Origin: Candidatus Hydrothermales bacterium
GTDB lineage: Bacteria; Hydrothermota; Hydrothermia; Hydrothermales; JAJRUZ01
Assembly: GCA_039630235.1 (NCBI GenBank)
Contig: JBCNVI010000001.1
Location: forward strand, 283,086 to 347,085
Length of the DNA stretch: 64,000 nucleotides
Direction of reading: 5' to 3'
The position numbers and the translations under genes are program-made. Under the pieces are notes generated by a model that was not told where the DNA came from, did no database searches, and was given only the letters and a program-made list of their open reading frames with translations. This document shows, one piece after another, positions 34,424 to 44,290 of this stretch (positions within the stretch are counted from its first letter, which is position 1; each line of letters begins with the position of its first letter).

Positions 34424-37400
34424 TTAGTCAAATTGGACACCATATACTTGTGAAACACCTCTATCCATAGTTATTCCGTAGACTCTACCTTTTACTTCCA
34501 TAGTTCTTTTGTTATGTGTTATGATTAAAAGTTGTGATTTCTCGGATAATTTTTCGATGTAGCTAGTTAATCTCAGAGTATTTGAGTCGTCAAGAGAGGC
34601 ATCAATTTCATCTAATGCAAAAAAGGGAGAAGGTGAAAGCTTCGCAAGAGCAAAAAGAAAGGTTAAAGCAAATAAACTTCTTTCTCCTCCAGAAAGTAAT
34701 AAAATAGATCTTATCTTTTTCCCACTCGGTGAAACCTCAATTAAAAGTTCGGACTCAAGAAGATTTTTCTCATCGTGTGGCTCTATTTTTATGTCTCCAC
34801 CGAGCAAAATTGCTGAAATAACTTTGAGTTCCTCTTTTAAAAGATTCAAAAACTCAAGGTATTTTTCCCTTGCTTCCCTTTCCATTAAAAATAGTGAATT
34901 TCTTAATTTAGCAACGCTTTCTTCAAGATCTCTATAAGCCTTTATCTTCTCGTAATATTCACTCTCTAAAACTTTGAACTCTTTCTCTGCTAACAAGTTG
35001 ACATCATGCATTCTATCTATTTCTCTTTCAATTTCACTAATCTCCTCCTTTAATTTTCTTACGGAAATATTTTCAGAGATAAACTCTATTCCAACTGGAT
35101 AGAGCTCTAGGCTCTTTTCTATCTCGTGAATGTCCTGTCTTAACTTTAATATTCTTTCTAACATTCGTTCAAGATTTTTTTCTTTGATATTTAAGGAACT
35201 TTTTTTCTCCTCTAATTCTTTGTCGATCTCTTTCAATTTAGATTCAACCCGAGAGATTTTCTCTCCTAAGTCGTAGAGGACTTTTTCAAGAGCCTCTCTT
35301 TTGTCCTCAAAGTCCCTAATATCACGCTCAGTATCATTAATTTTTCTTTTTATTTCTTCCAATTCTTTTTCTCTTTCAAGTAAACTACTCTCATAAAATT
35401 TAATTTTTTCTTTAAGACTCTCATATTCTTTATATTTTTCTTCAGCTGCCCTTAGCAATTCGTATTCTTTCAACTTTCTTTTTTCTAAATTTTTTAATTC
35501 TTTTAACTCCCCTTCTCTTTTTGTTACTTCTATATTAGTCTCCTCTTGTTCTTTTTCTAAATCCCTCAGGTTTCGAACGTTTTTTTCATACTCATCCTTT
35601 AAACTATTTAGCTTTAAATCCATCAAATTTAAGTTGGACTTAATTTTCTCATAATCTAAATTTAATTTTTGAATTTTACTTCTAACTTTTTCTCTATTAC
35701 TTATGACTTCATCCAACTCCCTTTTTACCTTTGCAAACTCATCTTTTATTGAATTTAAATCTTGTCTCATTACAGAAAATATATTTTCTAGTTCTTCTAC
35801 TCTTTTACTATATTCAATCTTATTAGAGACGATTTTTTTTAGTACGCCGTCTCTTGTTATCAAATGTCCATCCCTTGAAACAGCGTAATCACATTCATTT
35901 TTTTTCCAAGAAACTAAGGCTTTTTCTTTATTATCAAAAATCTTCAATCTACTAAATCTTTCTTTGATTATATTTCCGATGCCTTCAGTGCTTTTAAACC
36001 CTGAAATTGAGGAGCCCTCATATTTTTCTCTCTCTAGTATAACTTTTCCCCCCTTATCAAGAAACTCTTGAATTTTAGCATCTAACTCATAATTATTTAG
36101 AACTTTTGCATCAAGAATATCTTCAATTGCGATGAAATAATCTACATTCTTAGAAAAGTCTAAGTAGCTATATAGAAACTCAAGTTCTGGGATTGTATCC
36201 TCATCAATCTTTAAAATAGACTTTAATTTAATTAATTCTCCCTCTAATTTATTTATCTCCCTCTCTAATCTGAATAAATTTTCTCTCTTATTTTTTTCTT
36301 CAAGAGATAAATAATTTGATTTGCTCTCTAATTCACTGAGCAAGCTCTTAAATTTCTCTATTTCAAGCTTAAGTTCTTCAATTTCCCTCTCCCTTGATTT
36401 TCTGTTATTTTCAATCTCTTCTATATTTTTTAATAACTCCCTATTTCTGTCCTGTATACTTTTAATTTTAATATCTATCTCCTCTTGTCTCAGTTTACAC
36501 CTTGTAAGATATTTTTCATTTTCTCGAACAGTTTTAGCGATTTTTTCCAACTCTTTTTTAACTTTCTCAACTTCATCTCTGTTAAAGGCTGAATATAACT
36601 CTAAGTCTTTTAAACTCTTTTTTAAATTCACTAGCTTTTCTTTATTTTCCTCTATTAAAGAGCCCACAAAGATTTCTCTATCTTTAAGAGTTGATAACTC
36701 ACCGTACTTACGATTTAACTCTGTTAAAAGCCTTTCTTTTTGAGCTAAAAGCGGTTCTCTTTCTTTTCTTAAGTTTTCTAACTCTTTTAGAAAATACTCT
36801 TTTTCCTCAATAATTTTTTTAATATTTTCTTTTAAGACATAAACCTCACTTTCAAGATTTTTAAAAAATTCCTCGCTTTCTTTTAATTCTTTTTCTTTTT
36901 TACTTTTATCTCTAATTAACTTTGAGTACTCAGCCTTTAAAACCAAATTTCTCTTTTCTTTTAAGATCTCGTTTAAAATTCTATATCTTTGTGCTCTTTT
37001 CATCTCTTCTTCTAAGTCTCTCATTCTCTGTTCCTTATCTTTTAAGACTATTTCAAAGGCCTTTAAATCTCTCTCGGTTTTTTCTAATCTTTTTTCGATA
37101 ACCTTTTTTTTATGATCAAAGTCATAAAGTTCACAAGCTTCAAAAATCATCTCTTTGATTCTTTCCTTTGGTTTTCTTATAAGTTCTTCCACATCTTCCC
37201 ACTGAAACTGAGCATAGCTTTTTTTTCCAAAAAATTTTTCTATTTCTTCTTTATAACTTCTTTCTGAAACATTATTATCATCTATAAGAAACTCCTGAGA
37301 ATTATCTCTATATACTCTTCTTGTGAACTTTGTGATTTTACTTTCGTTTTGAAACCAAATTGAGACCTCTGCAAAGGGTGCTGCCCTTTTTTCCTTTGTC

Positions 37401-37600
37401 CCCCAAAAGATAAGTTCTTTAAGCTCCTTAACTCTTAATTTATTTAATCTATTTTCTCCAAGAACAAACCTAACAGCTTCAAAAATGTTAGATTTTCCAC
37501 AACCATTTGGACCAACTATAAGAGAAATTTTATCAGATAAAACTATTTCTGCTTTTTCAAATGATTTAAAACCATTTAGTATTATACTTTTTACTTTCAT
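34424..37600 (-). CDS. smc: Chromosome segregation protein SMC
   Basis: 1058 residues, shorter than the usual 1170-1190. Walker A GPNGCGKS at 30-37, long coiled coil to about 480, a hinge-like globular segment (about 490-600: ENVDYFIAIEDILDAK-type region, GFKSTEGIGNII, AVSRDGHLITRDG), second coiled coil, ABC signature LLSGGERS near 965 and Walker B FFALDEIDASLDD near 990. The protein condenses and organises the chromosome with ScpAB, which are not in this window. The hinge lacks the usual run of conserved glycines and looks divergent. Its antisense strand gives false open frames. Confidence 0.94.
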   Translation of the reverse strand: MKVKSIILNGFKSFEKAEIVLSDKISLIVGPNGCGKSNIFEAVRFVLGENRLNKLRVKELKELIFWGTKEKRAAPFAEVSIWFQNESKITKFTRRVYRDNSQEFLIDDNNVSERSYKEEIEKFFGKKSYAQFQWEDVEELIRKPKERIKEMIFEACELYDFDHKKKVIEKRLEKTERDLKAFEIVLKDKEQRMRDLEEEMKRAQRYRILNEILKEKRNLVLKAEYSKLIRDKSKKEKELKESEEFFKNLESEVYVLKENIKKIIEEKEYFLKELENLRKEREPLLAQKERLLTELNRKYGELSTLKDREIFVGSLIEENKEKLVNLKKSLKDLELYSAFNRDEVEKVKKELEKIAKTVRENEKYLTRCKLRQEEIDIKIKSIQDRNRELLKNIEEIENNRKSREREIEELKLEIEKFKSLLSELESKSNYLSLEEKNKRENLFRLEREINKLEGELIKLKSILKIDEDTIPELEFLYSYLDFSKNVDYFIAIEDILDAKVLNNYELDAKIQEFLDKGGKVILEREKYEGSSISGFKSTEGIGNIIKERFSRLKIFDNKEKALVSWKKNECDYAVSRDGHLITRDGVLKKIVSNKIEYSKRVEELENIFSVMRQDLNSIKDEFAKVKRELDEVISNREKVRSKIQKLNLDYEKIKSNLNLMDLKLNSLKDEYEKNVRNLRDLEKEQEETNIEVTKREGELKELKNLEKRKLKEYELLRAAEEKYKEYESLKEKIKFYESSLLEREKELEEIKRKINDTERDIRDFEDKREALEKVLYDLGEKISRVESKLKEIDKELEEKKSSLNIKEKNLERMLERILKLRQDIHEIEKSLELYPVGIEFISENISVRKLKEEISEIEREIDRMHDVNLLAEKEFKVLESEYYEKIKAYRDLEESVAKLRNSLFLMEREAREKYLEFLNLLKEELKVISAILLGGDIKIEPHDEKNLLESELLIEVSPSGKKIRSILLLSGGERSLFALTFLFALAKLSPSPFFALDEIDASLDDSNTLRLTSYIEKLSEKSQLLIITHNKRTMEVKGRVYGITMDRGVSQVYGVQFD

Positions 37601-37608
37601 ACCTAAAT

Positions 37609-38190
37609 TTAAGGCTTAGACCAAAACTCCCCTTTTAAATTTCCTATTCTTTTTATTATCTCAACCATATTCTTTGCTATTCTGTCACACTCATATAACG
37701 TATCTACATTTTTCTCAATAGGACCTACAGCATAGGTAATAGAATAAGGTGGAATTATTGCTCCCATAAAATTTAAGGGAATAAGTATAGATGAGGCTGT
37801 ACTTATAGCACCATTTTCCTCACATGAAATAACGCAGGAAACTACTTTACCCGCAAGAAGTGGTTCCACATTATCCAAAGCTGTTAATAGATCTAAAAAA
37901 TTCTTCATAAGACCTGAAGGACCAAACCAGTAGACTGGAGTACCAAAAACAATCCCATCAGCCTTGATAATTTTTTCGTAAACTTGAGGTAACACCTCTT
38001 TAAAAACTTGTGGATTACAGAGTGACTTATCTTTTGAATAACAACCTAAACAGTACGGTACATTCTGGTCAACAAGAAAAATCATTTCTGTCTCTGCCCC
38101 TAGTTCTCTTGCTTTTTCAAGAACAGTATTTAAAAGAATTGTTACTTTCCCTCCTTTTATTGGGGATCCCGAGATTCCAAGAATTAGCAT
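37609..38190 (-). CDS. NADPH-dependent FMN reductase / iron-sulfur flavoprotein-like
   Basis: 193 residues of flavodoxin fold. FMN phosphate loop GISGSPIKGGKVTILL (residues 4-19); GTPVYWFGPSGLMKNFLDLL near 84-103 is the classical flavin/active-site motif of this family. PYCLGCYSKDKSLCN (about 46-60) recalls the cysteine motif of archaeal-type iron-sulfur flavoproteins but has only three cysteines in spacing C-x2-C-x7-C, so a cluster is doubtful. Likely transfers electrons from NAD(P)H or ferredoxin to an unknown acceptor. Separated from smc by 8 nt and divergent from the OB-fold gene. Confidence 0.82.
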   Translation of the reverse strand: MLILGISGSPIKGGKVTILLNTVLEKARELGAETEMIFLVDQNVPYCLGCYSKDKSLCNPQVFKEVLPQVYEKIIKADGIVFGTPVYWFGPSGLMKNFLDLLTALDNVEPLLAGKVVSCVISCEENGAISTASSILIPLNFMGAIIPPYSITYAVGPIEKNVDTLYECDRIAKNMVEIIKRIGNLKGEFWSKP

Positions 38191-38258
38191 TAATCATTTT
38201 AAGATTTTAAAAATAATTCTTTCAAATTTTATAATTATTTTAAAAGTGAGGGAGGAAA

Positions 38259-39590
38259 ATGGAGGAAAGAACTATATGTTTTAACTGTGGAAGATACGTA
38301 GGGGCAAAAGATAGATGCCCCTATTGCGGCGAGGAACAGTTAAAACCTATTGGAATTGAATTTTTAAAATGGACTAGCTTAATAGTGGCTATTTCAGGTG
38401 TTTTCTTTTTATTCATATCCGCAAGAACCCAGGAGGCCCCCTTAGTAAAAGTTATAGACTTAAAACCAACTATGAACTTTGCAAAGGTAAAAATGCAAGG
38501 AGTAGTAAAGTCTTCTCCTTATTATGATGAGGAAAAAGGAGGTTATCTTTCTTTTTGGCTCGACGATGGCACAGGAAACATTAAAGTAAGAGCTTTCAAA
38601 AACGTAGCAAAAGAAATTATTGACAAAAATATGTATCCCACAATAGGAGATTCAGTTTCTTTAAAAGGCACTCTCTATATAAAAGAAAACTTCTTAATAA
38701 CTATAGAAAAAAGTGAAGATTTAAAAATCAAGATTCCAAAACATATTAATGTTAAAATTAAAGAAATAACAGATACACTGATAGGAAAGAGAGTTGAAAC
38801 CGAAGGAACTATATACTCTGTAAATGAATATAAAAATAAATCGATAGGTATTAGAATAGGTGATTTGGGTTCTTTCATAACTGTTTTTATTCCTAACTAT
38901 TATAAAGAAAAAGAAAAAATTCTCGGACTTGAAAGGGGAACAAAAATTAAAGTTAGGGGGGCTGTTTTTGTATATAAGGATAACCTTGAGATAATACCTC
39001 ACTACGTAGATGAGATTTTAGTTATCGGAAAAGAAGAGATAAAAATTAGTAAAAAAAGAGAAACTACAAAGATTAAGGGTGAAGTTTTAGAAGGCTCAAC
39101 TTTTAAAAAGAGTATAAAATTAAAAATAAAAACAGAAGAAGGGATTGAGGAAGTGCTTTTATGGAAATCTCTTCTTGAAAAAAAGTACAAGAATGAAATA
39201 ATTAAAATTCTCACTGGATCTATGATAGAATTTGAAGTTTATGAGAGAGAATACAAAGGCAAAAAGGAAAAAAATGTAAGTAGTTTAAGAGTAATCTCAT
39301 ATCCGGAAAAGGTTACAAAGATCTCTGATATACTAAACAGAAATATTGGGGAATTCCTAAAAACTGAGGGAAAAGTAGAGGAAATTAAAGAATTTGAGAA
39401 AGGAACAAGAGTGATCATAAAGGATGAAACAGGCGAACTTATAGTTTGGATATGGAAAGATATTTGGGATAAAGTTAAAGGAACTTTTGGTGAAGGCGAT
39501 AGCATAAGAGTAATAGGTGAACTAAAGGAATTTAGGGGCAAGAAAGAAATTATTCCAAGAGTTCACTATGATATTATTCCCATAAAATGA
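38259..39590 (+). CDS. Membrane-anchored protein with zinc ribbon and four OB-like folds
   Basis: 443 residues, no named family recognised. Zinc ribbon at the start (C7, C10, C20, C23: CFNCGRYVG, CPYCGEE), one transmembrane helix at about 32-52 (WTSLIVAISGVFFLFISA), then about four repeated OB-fold (tRNA_anti-like) units: about 68-145 (LSFWLDDGTGNIKVRAF), 150-245, 255-345, and 355-440 (VIIKDETGELIVWIWKD). OB-folds usually bind nucleic acids or oligosaccharides. By topology the folds are either outside the membrane with the ribbon inside, or reversed. It is coupled to the permease behind it by a 4-nt overlap. GGGAGG precedes the ATG. Confidence 0.6.
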   Translation: MEERTICFNCGRYVGAKDRCPYCGEEQLKPIGIEFLKWTSLIVAISGVFFLFISARTQEAPLVKVIDLKPTMNFAKVKMQGVVKSSPYYDEEKGGYLSFWLDDGTGNIKVRAFKNVAKEIIDKNMYPTIGDSVSLKGTLYIKENFLITIEKSEDLKIKIPKHINVKIKEITDTLIGKRVETEGTIYSVNEYKNKSIGIRIGDLGSFITVFIPNYYKEKEKILGLERGTKIKVRGAVFVYKDNLEIIPHYVDEILVIGKEEIKISKKRETTKIKGEVLEGSTFKKSIKLKIKTEEGIEEVLLWKSLLEKKYKNEIIKILTGSMIEFEVYEREYKGKKEKNVSSLRVISYPEKVTKISDILNRNIGEFLKTEGKVEEIKEFEKGTRVIIKDETGELIVWIWKDIWDKVKGTFGEGDSIRVIGELKEFRGKKEIIPRVHYDIIPIK

Positions 39591-40900
39591 ATATACTTCT
39601 CTGTTTACTTGTTTCTCTTATTGGGACAATTGTTGGTATTTTATTTTCGTGGATACCGGCACTTCATATTTATAACATTTTGGCACTAGTTATCCTTATT
39701 GAAAGTGAATTTTATATTTTACCTTTAAACCTTTTACCCTATTTTTTTATAGGTGCCATTGTTGGTTATGCATTTACAGGGATTATACCTGCTGTTTACT
39801 TTTCAACTAATGATGATTCTACTCTTTTTTATCTATTACCAGCGCAAAAATTCTTACTTTACGGAAGAGCTCATGAAGCTGTCTTATTATCTACAATTGG
39901 ATCTATAGGTGCAGCCTTTATAGTTTTAATTTCAACAGCCTTTTTACCTTTTATCTTACCTCCTTTAAGGGATTTACTAACTCCCCATATGGCCTGGATA
40001 ATTGCTTCAATAGGAGCATTTATGATACTCTCGGAGTGGCCACGAACTACTGATAGACCAAAAACGCCCCTTGGAAGATTAAAAGAGGCTTGGGGTTCTC
40101 TAATAATAGGAATCTTAGTTTTTGTTCTATCAGGTATTCTTGGGTATATAGTTTTAAGGGGGGGATTAATGAGTCCTGAAACATCCTTTCAAAATCTTAT
40201 GCCACTTTTCCTGGGTCTATTTGCTGTTCCTTGGTTAACAATGAATATAGTTTCAAGACCTATAATACCAATTCAGGATACTGAAAACAAAGTTATAACA
40301 AATTATCCACGAATTTTAAGGGGAATTTTTGCAGGATCCTTAGGTGGTGGAATTGCAGCTTTTTTTCCTGTTATAACTGGTGGCATAGGTGCTTTTCTTG
40401 CAGGTCATGCCACTGCACAAAGAGGTGATGATATTTTTTTAATTGGACAGGGAGCAAATAGATTTTTATATTATGTTGGAGGTTTTTTATTATTTTTTGT
40501 TCCCTACCTTCATATAAAAAGAGGGGGGGCAGCCTGGATGCTTAATATAATTTATACTCCTCAAACCTTCTCGGAATACTTTTTGATAATAGGAAATCTA
40601 CTTATAAGTTCCTTTATAGCCTTTTATTTTACTATAAAAATTTCAATTATAATAGCAAAAAACATACATAGAATCCCCTATAAAAATCTCTCAATAATAA
40701 TTTTAATTTTTGTTATAATTCTTACTTTTTTGATGACAGGTTTTGAAGGTCTTTTGATTTTATTTGTTTCAAGTGCTGTAGGACTTTTGCCACCTCTTTT
40801 TGGTACAAGAAGACTTAACTGTTTGGGAGCTCTTATTTTACCACTTACAATTCAGATGAGCTCCTTTGCTGAAAGTTTTGCTAAATTAATGGGATTCTAA
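39587..40900 (+). CDS. TctA/DUF112-family membrane permease
   Basis: 437 residues with about ten transmembrane helices. Two related halves show a helical-break motif where tripartite tricarboxylate permeases carry G-x-x-P-G-x-x: SWIPALHIYN at residues 22-31, and near 265 GGIAAFFPVITGGIGAFLAGH, preceded by a G-rich turn. DUF112/TctA proteins move tricarboxylates or related organic anions, with a periplasmic binding protein and a small TctB subunit; neither partner is present here. Instead the upstream OB-fold protein overlaps it by 4 nt. Identification as TctA-like is moderate. Confidence 0.68.
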   Translation: MNILLCLLVSLIGTIVGILFSWIPALHIYNILALVILIESEFYILPLNLLPYFFIGAIVGYAFTGIIPAVYFSTNDDSTLFYLLPAQKFLLYGRAHEAVLLSTIGSIGAAFIVLISTAFLPFILPPLRDLLTPHMAWIIASIGAFMILSEWPRTTDRPKTPLGRLKEAWGSLIIGILVFVLSGILGYIVLRGGLMSPETSFQNLMPLFLGLFAVPWLTMNIVSRPIIPIQDTENKVITNYPRILRGIFAGSLGGGIAAFFPVITGGIGAFLAGHATAQRGDDIFLIGQGANRFLYYVGGFLLFFVPYLHIKRGGAAWMLNIIYTPQTFSEYFLIIGNLLISSFIAFYFTIKISIIIAKNIHRIPYKNLSIIILIFVIILTFLMTGFEGLLILFVSSAVGLLPPLFGTRRLNCLGALILPLTIQMSSFAESFAKLMGF

Positions 40901-40934
40901 TTAAAAATTAAATTTCAAAAAATTACTTTATTCA

Positions 40935-42432
40935 TCACTTCTGTACTACAAACTTTATTATTTTTTTAATCTCAGCAGTTTCAAGTGAAAGGAAGTATAC
41001 ACCAGAGGGTAAATTGAGCTTTGTTTCCAATTTATGTATCCCCTCTTTTTTCTCTTCATTTAAAAGAATCTTTATAACTTTTCCTGAGACATCATAAAGT
41101 ATTAGGCTTACCCTCCCTCTTTTAGGAACTGAATAAGTTATATTGATTATACCTTAGGTTTACACTCTAAAATTGGCGGGGACTTATAAGTTGTGTCTTT
41201 TACCATATCTTCAGAGATACCTGTCAAGGCTCCTGTTTTAAAATGCTGCTCATTCCAACCACTTGACTGTTTACCAAAAATTGTTACCCATCTTGTTGCT
41301 TTTAACCCTGCATGATAATAAACAGGATGGTATACTATTCTTGCTCGCCAATGATAAGCCCTATTTTGCTCTAAACCACTGAATAGGTAGTTTATATCTG
41401 CTCCTTCTACTCCTGTATCATAAAAGCTTGTCAAATAAGTGTTTGTGCCGTTAAAGGGAACACCAAATTCCTTTATTTCTGCTCCAAGTCTCACTTTTGC
41501 CCTGCCTAATATACTTCTGCCTCTTAGTTTGAGCCTAATACCATTGTAGTTAGATGTACCGAGTAGTTCAACTCTTGCACCCGGTTGATTAGCCTGCATA
41601 GGAATAAGATGAAGCCCATCACCTTCACCTCCATAATACAGGTATGCTCGTCCTTCATCAACTTGCTGACTATCAAAACCATAAGCACCTATTATTACAT
41701 CAGAGTAGCAATCACCATTAACATCACCTGCTGTTGAAACTGAATTACCAAAGTAGGCGTATCCTTGGTCAGTTGGGCCAGATGTCCGGTTAGGATTTGG
41801 AGATAAACCTTTTTCGCCTATGACTTCGTATCTTGTTTCTTTTTTGTTAAAAGCGTTTATCTTAATCAAACCATTATCAAATCAAACTTCAAAAGTTTCT
41901 CACCATCAAAGGTAAATACAATCTCTTTCTCCTCTACTTCCTTTGTCAGATTCTCATACTCTATTTTTGCTTTCCAATTAGTTCCATAAACCGTTAAATC
42001 AGAGGGAGAAAAATTTATCCATTTAGAATAAATAATTAAGCCTTCCTCGGTATTTTCAATCTCTAAATTTTTATATCTTATTTTATCATCTTTTAATTCT
42101 GGTTTATCTTCATTTGAAAGTATAACCTTTATGTTCTAAGGATACCTCTTATTTTCTGATATCTTTCTCGAAAGCATTTCTATTTTATCAGCATCAAAAA
42201 AAGCATGAAATTCATTTTCTCTGTTCCAAACATGCAACCTCTTTTCCTTATAAATAACACCATTACACATATCAAGATAGTTGGGTCTATATTCATCTTT
42301 CTTTATGTATTCAATTGCTTTGGCGAGCCAATCAGAATTTATTTCAGAATTAGAAGTAATATTTTTAATTTTTATACCCTCCTGAGTACTGAATAGAACC
42401 CATAAAAAAGTTAGAGTATAATAACGATTCAT
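40935..42432 (-). pseudogene. FG-GAP surface protein, broken by several frameshifts
   Basis: Four successive minus-strand pieces in different frames make one former protein. 42432-42136 starts with a signal peptide (MNRYYTLTFLWVLFS) and a WLAKAIEYIKKDEYRP block. About 42130-41880 reads NLEIENTEEGLIIYSKWINF. 41869-41147 carries an FG-GAP/integrin repeat (AYFGNSVSTAGDVNGDCYSD VIIGAYGFD) and a fibronectin-like part. 41150-40935, shifted again, is a FlgD/type IX-like domain (INITYSVPKRGRVSLILYDV ... LPSGVYFLSLETAE). The intact form would be exported and anchored on the surface. At least three shifts make a sequencing error an unlikely full explanation. Confidence 0.8.
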
Positions 42433-42477
42433 AAAATTTTTTGTTTTAATATTAGGAATTGACCTATATTTGATTAT

Positions 42478-43488
42478 CTAAAACTTATGAGTTTCTAAAT
42501 TTACATCTTCATATTCAATTAAAGATTTTTCAATTTTTAAACCAACACTTAAATCACTATACTTTAAGGCAGACTTTAAAGCATTTTTGATTGCAATCTC
42601 TGAACTTCTTCCATGACCTATAAAAACAGAACCATTTATCCCAAGTAAGGGTGCTCCCCCTAACTCTTCATAGCTTAACTTCTTTAAAAAGGACTTAAAA
42701 ACATTTTTCATCAAATAAAAGCCAATTTGATTTTTAATCGACTTTTTTATGTAACCAGAAAAGAAATCATATGTAAATTCTACAAGTCCTTCACCAAACT
42801 TTAAGAGGGAATTTCCTGTAAAACCATCTGTAACAACTACATCTGCCTTACCTCTTAAAATTTCATTTCCTTCAATAAAACCTATAAAATTTAAATTTTT
42901 ATCTCTTTCAAAAATTTCCTTTGCTTTCATTATAAGTTCATTTCCCTTTGTTCTCTCTTCTCCAATTGAAAGAAGAGCAACTCTTGGATTTTTTATCCCC
43001 ATTACTTCCTCAACAAAAATTTTTCCCATTACACCAAACTGATAAAGAAAAATGGGTTTTGAATCGGCATTTGCACCAACATCTAATACTGCACAATAGT
43101 TTTTTTCAGTAGGAAAAAGAGCACATATGGCGGGCCTTTTTACACCCTTAAGTCTTCCTAAAATTTTTATTGAATAGGCAAGTACAGCTCCTGTATTCCC
43201 AGCACTGAAAAATACATCAGCTTTCCCTTCTTTTAAAAGATTAAGTCCTATAGCGATTGTTGAATTTTTTTTAGTTTTTAAAACATCAGAGGGCTTTTCA
43301 TCCGAGAAAACTCTATCTTCTGCTTCGATAAACTTTACTTTATCACTTGGCTTTACTTCACCCTTTAAATCTTTTGTACCAACTAGATATAAAAAACAAT
43401 TTGGATTCTCCTTTAAAAATAACTGAGCCCCTTTAAGCTCAGGATAAGGGGCTTTATCAGTACCAAGTAAATCAAGAACTATTCTCAT
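42478..43488 (-). CDS. plsX: Phosphate acyltransferase PlsX
   Basis: 336 residues. PlsX makes acyl-phosphate from acyl-ACP for phospholipid synthesis. Family patterns: MRIVLDLLGTDKAP at the start (most have DAMGGD), SAGNTGAVLAYSIKILGRLKGVKRPAI (about 94-120), LLSIGEERTKGNELI near 172 and ADVVVTDGFTGNSLLKFGEG near 220. The start shows DLLGTD in place of DAMGGD, a divergence at a substrate-binding turn. It follows rpmF by 0 nt (43488/43489), the conserved rpmF-plsX order; fabH/fabD lie elsewhere in the window. Confidence 0.93.
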   Translation of the reverse strand: MRIVLDLLGTDKAPYPELKGAQLFLKENPNCFLYLVGTKDLKGEVKPSDKVKFIEAEDRVFSDEKPSDVLKTKKNSTIAIGLNLLKEGKADVFFSAGNTGAVLAYSIKILGRLKGVKRPAICALFPTEKNYCAVLDVGANADSKPIFLYQFGVMGKIFVEEVMGIKNPRVALLSIGEERTKGNELIMKAKEIFERDKNLNFIGFIEGNEILRGKADVVVTDGFTGNSLLKFGEGLVEFTYDFFSGYIKKSIKNQIGFYLMKNVFKSFLKKLSYEELGGAPLLGINGSVFIGHGRSSEIAIKNALKSALKYSDLSVGLKIEKSLIEYEDVNLETHKF

Positions 43489-43683
43489 TTATGCTTTTTT
43501 TACTTTTTCCTCTATATGAATGATGGGTCTTCCCTTGTAGTATCCACAGTGAGGGCAAACCCTGTGAGGAAGTTTTGATTCCCCGCAGTTAGGACATATT
43601 GATAGGCCCATTAGCCTAATTTTATAATGAGTTCTTCTTTTTCTTCCTCTTGCCCGTGAGTGCCTTCTTTTAGGAACAGGCAT
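43489..43683 (-). CDS. rpmF: 50S ribosomal protein L32
   Basis: 64 residues. Starts [17 protein letters not shown] as in all L32, followed by a zinc site [18 protein letters not shown] (four cysteines, so the zinc-binding form). Part of the conserved DUF177-rpmF-plsX group. There is no Shine-Dalgarno; a T-loop-like hairpin lies 23 nt before the ATG. Confidence 0.97.
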   Translation of the reverse strand: MPVPKRRHSRARGRKRRTHYKIRLMGLSICPNCGESKLPHRVCPHCGYYKGRPIIHIEEKVKKA

Positions 43684-43693
43684 TTTCTATCTT

Positions 43694-44242
43694 TTATTCT
43701 ACTTTAGGACTTGAACCCTTATTTTTAAACTCTTCAAGTAATACTGAAAAGGGTGAACGAGTTCCACCAACTTTGTGTCCACAGTCTTTTTTATTTCTAT
43801 CAACACCACATATAGGACATAGACCTTTACAGTCCTCAGAGCACAAAGGTTTAAGCGGTAAAGAAAGAAGCACCATCTCTTTTAATAATGGCATAGTATC
43901 AAGTTCGTAATCTTCAACATAAATTGTTGAAACATCTTGATCTGTAAAATTATAATCTCTTTTTAATAAAGATGGATCTTTCCCGATAAGAATATTATAC
44001 GTAAAATTTTCCTTAATTGGAAATTTAAATTCACTTAGACAGCGAGAACATGCTAACAACCCCTCTCCATCAACAGATATATAAAAAACATACTCTAGTC
44101 CCTTTCTCTGAATCCAACCCGACACGTTTAAATGGACCTTTTTTATCTCAGAATCTTCAAATAATTTCTCGCTCTCATTTCCCCTTAGTTCATAGGAAAA
44201 TGGTGTTTTTCCCTCTTTTAGTTCTTTTAAGAAAACTTTCAT
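43694..44242 (-). CDS. yceD: DUF177 family protein (YceD-like)
   Basis: 182 residues. DUF177 proteins lie next to rpmF in most bacteria and are linked to 23S rRNA accumulation. Here VSVDGEGLLACSRCLSEF (C-x2-C near 75) and LKPLCSEDCKGLCPICGVD (near 140-158) give the family's paired cysteine motifs, a likely zinc site. On minus, a TATTAT sequence sits about 7 nt before the ATG, so a leaderless start is again possible. The gene's last codons contain the hairpin used by rpmF. Confidence 0.85.
   Translation of the reverse strand: MKVFLKELKEGKTPFSYELRGNESEKLFEDSEIKKVHLNVSGWIQRKGLEYVFYISVDGEGLLACSRCLSEFKFPIKENFTYNILIGKDPSLLKRDYNFTDQDVSTIYVEDYELDTMPLLKEMVLLSLPLKPLCSEDCKGLCPICGVDRNKKDCGHKVGGTRSPFSVLLEEFKNKGSSPKVE
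43706..43719 (-). promoter_or_regulatory. T-loop-like hairpin before rpmF
   Basis: On minus, AGGG-TTCAAGT-CCT, identical to the core of the element at 17623, overlapping the end of the DUF177 gene and 23 nt upstream of the rpmF ATG. Confidence 0.45.
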
Positions 44243-44290
44243 CTTTTAATAATAATATATATTTGTTTAAAATTCAAGGAAAAGCTATTT

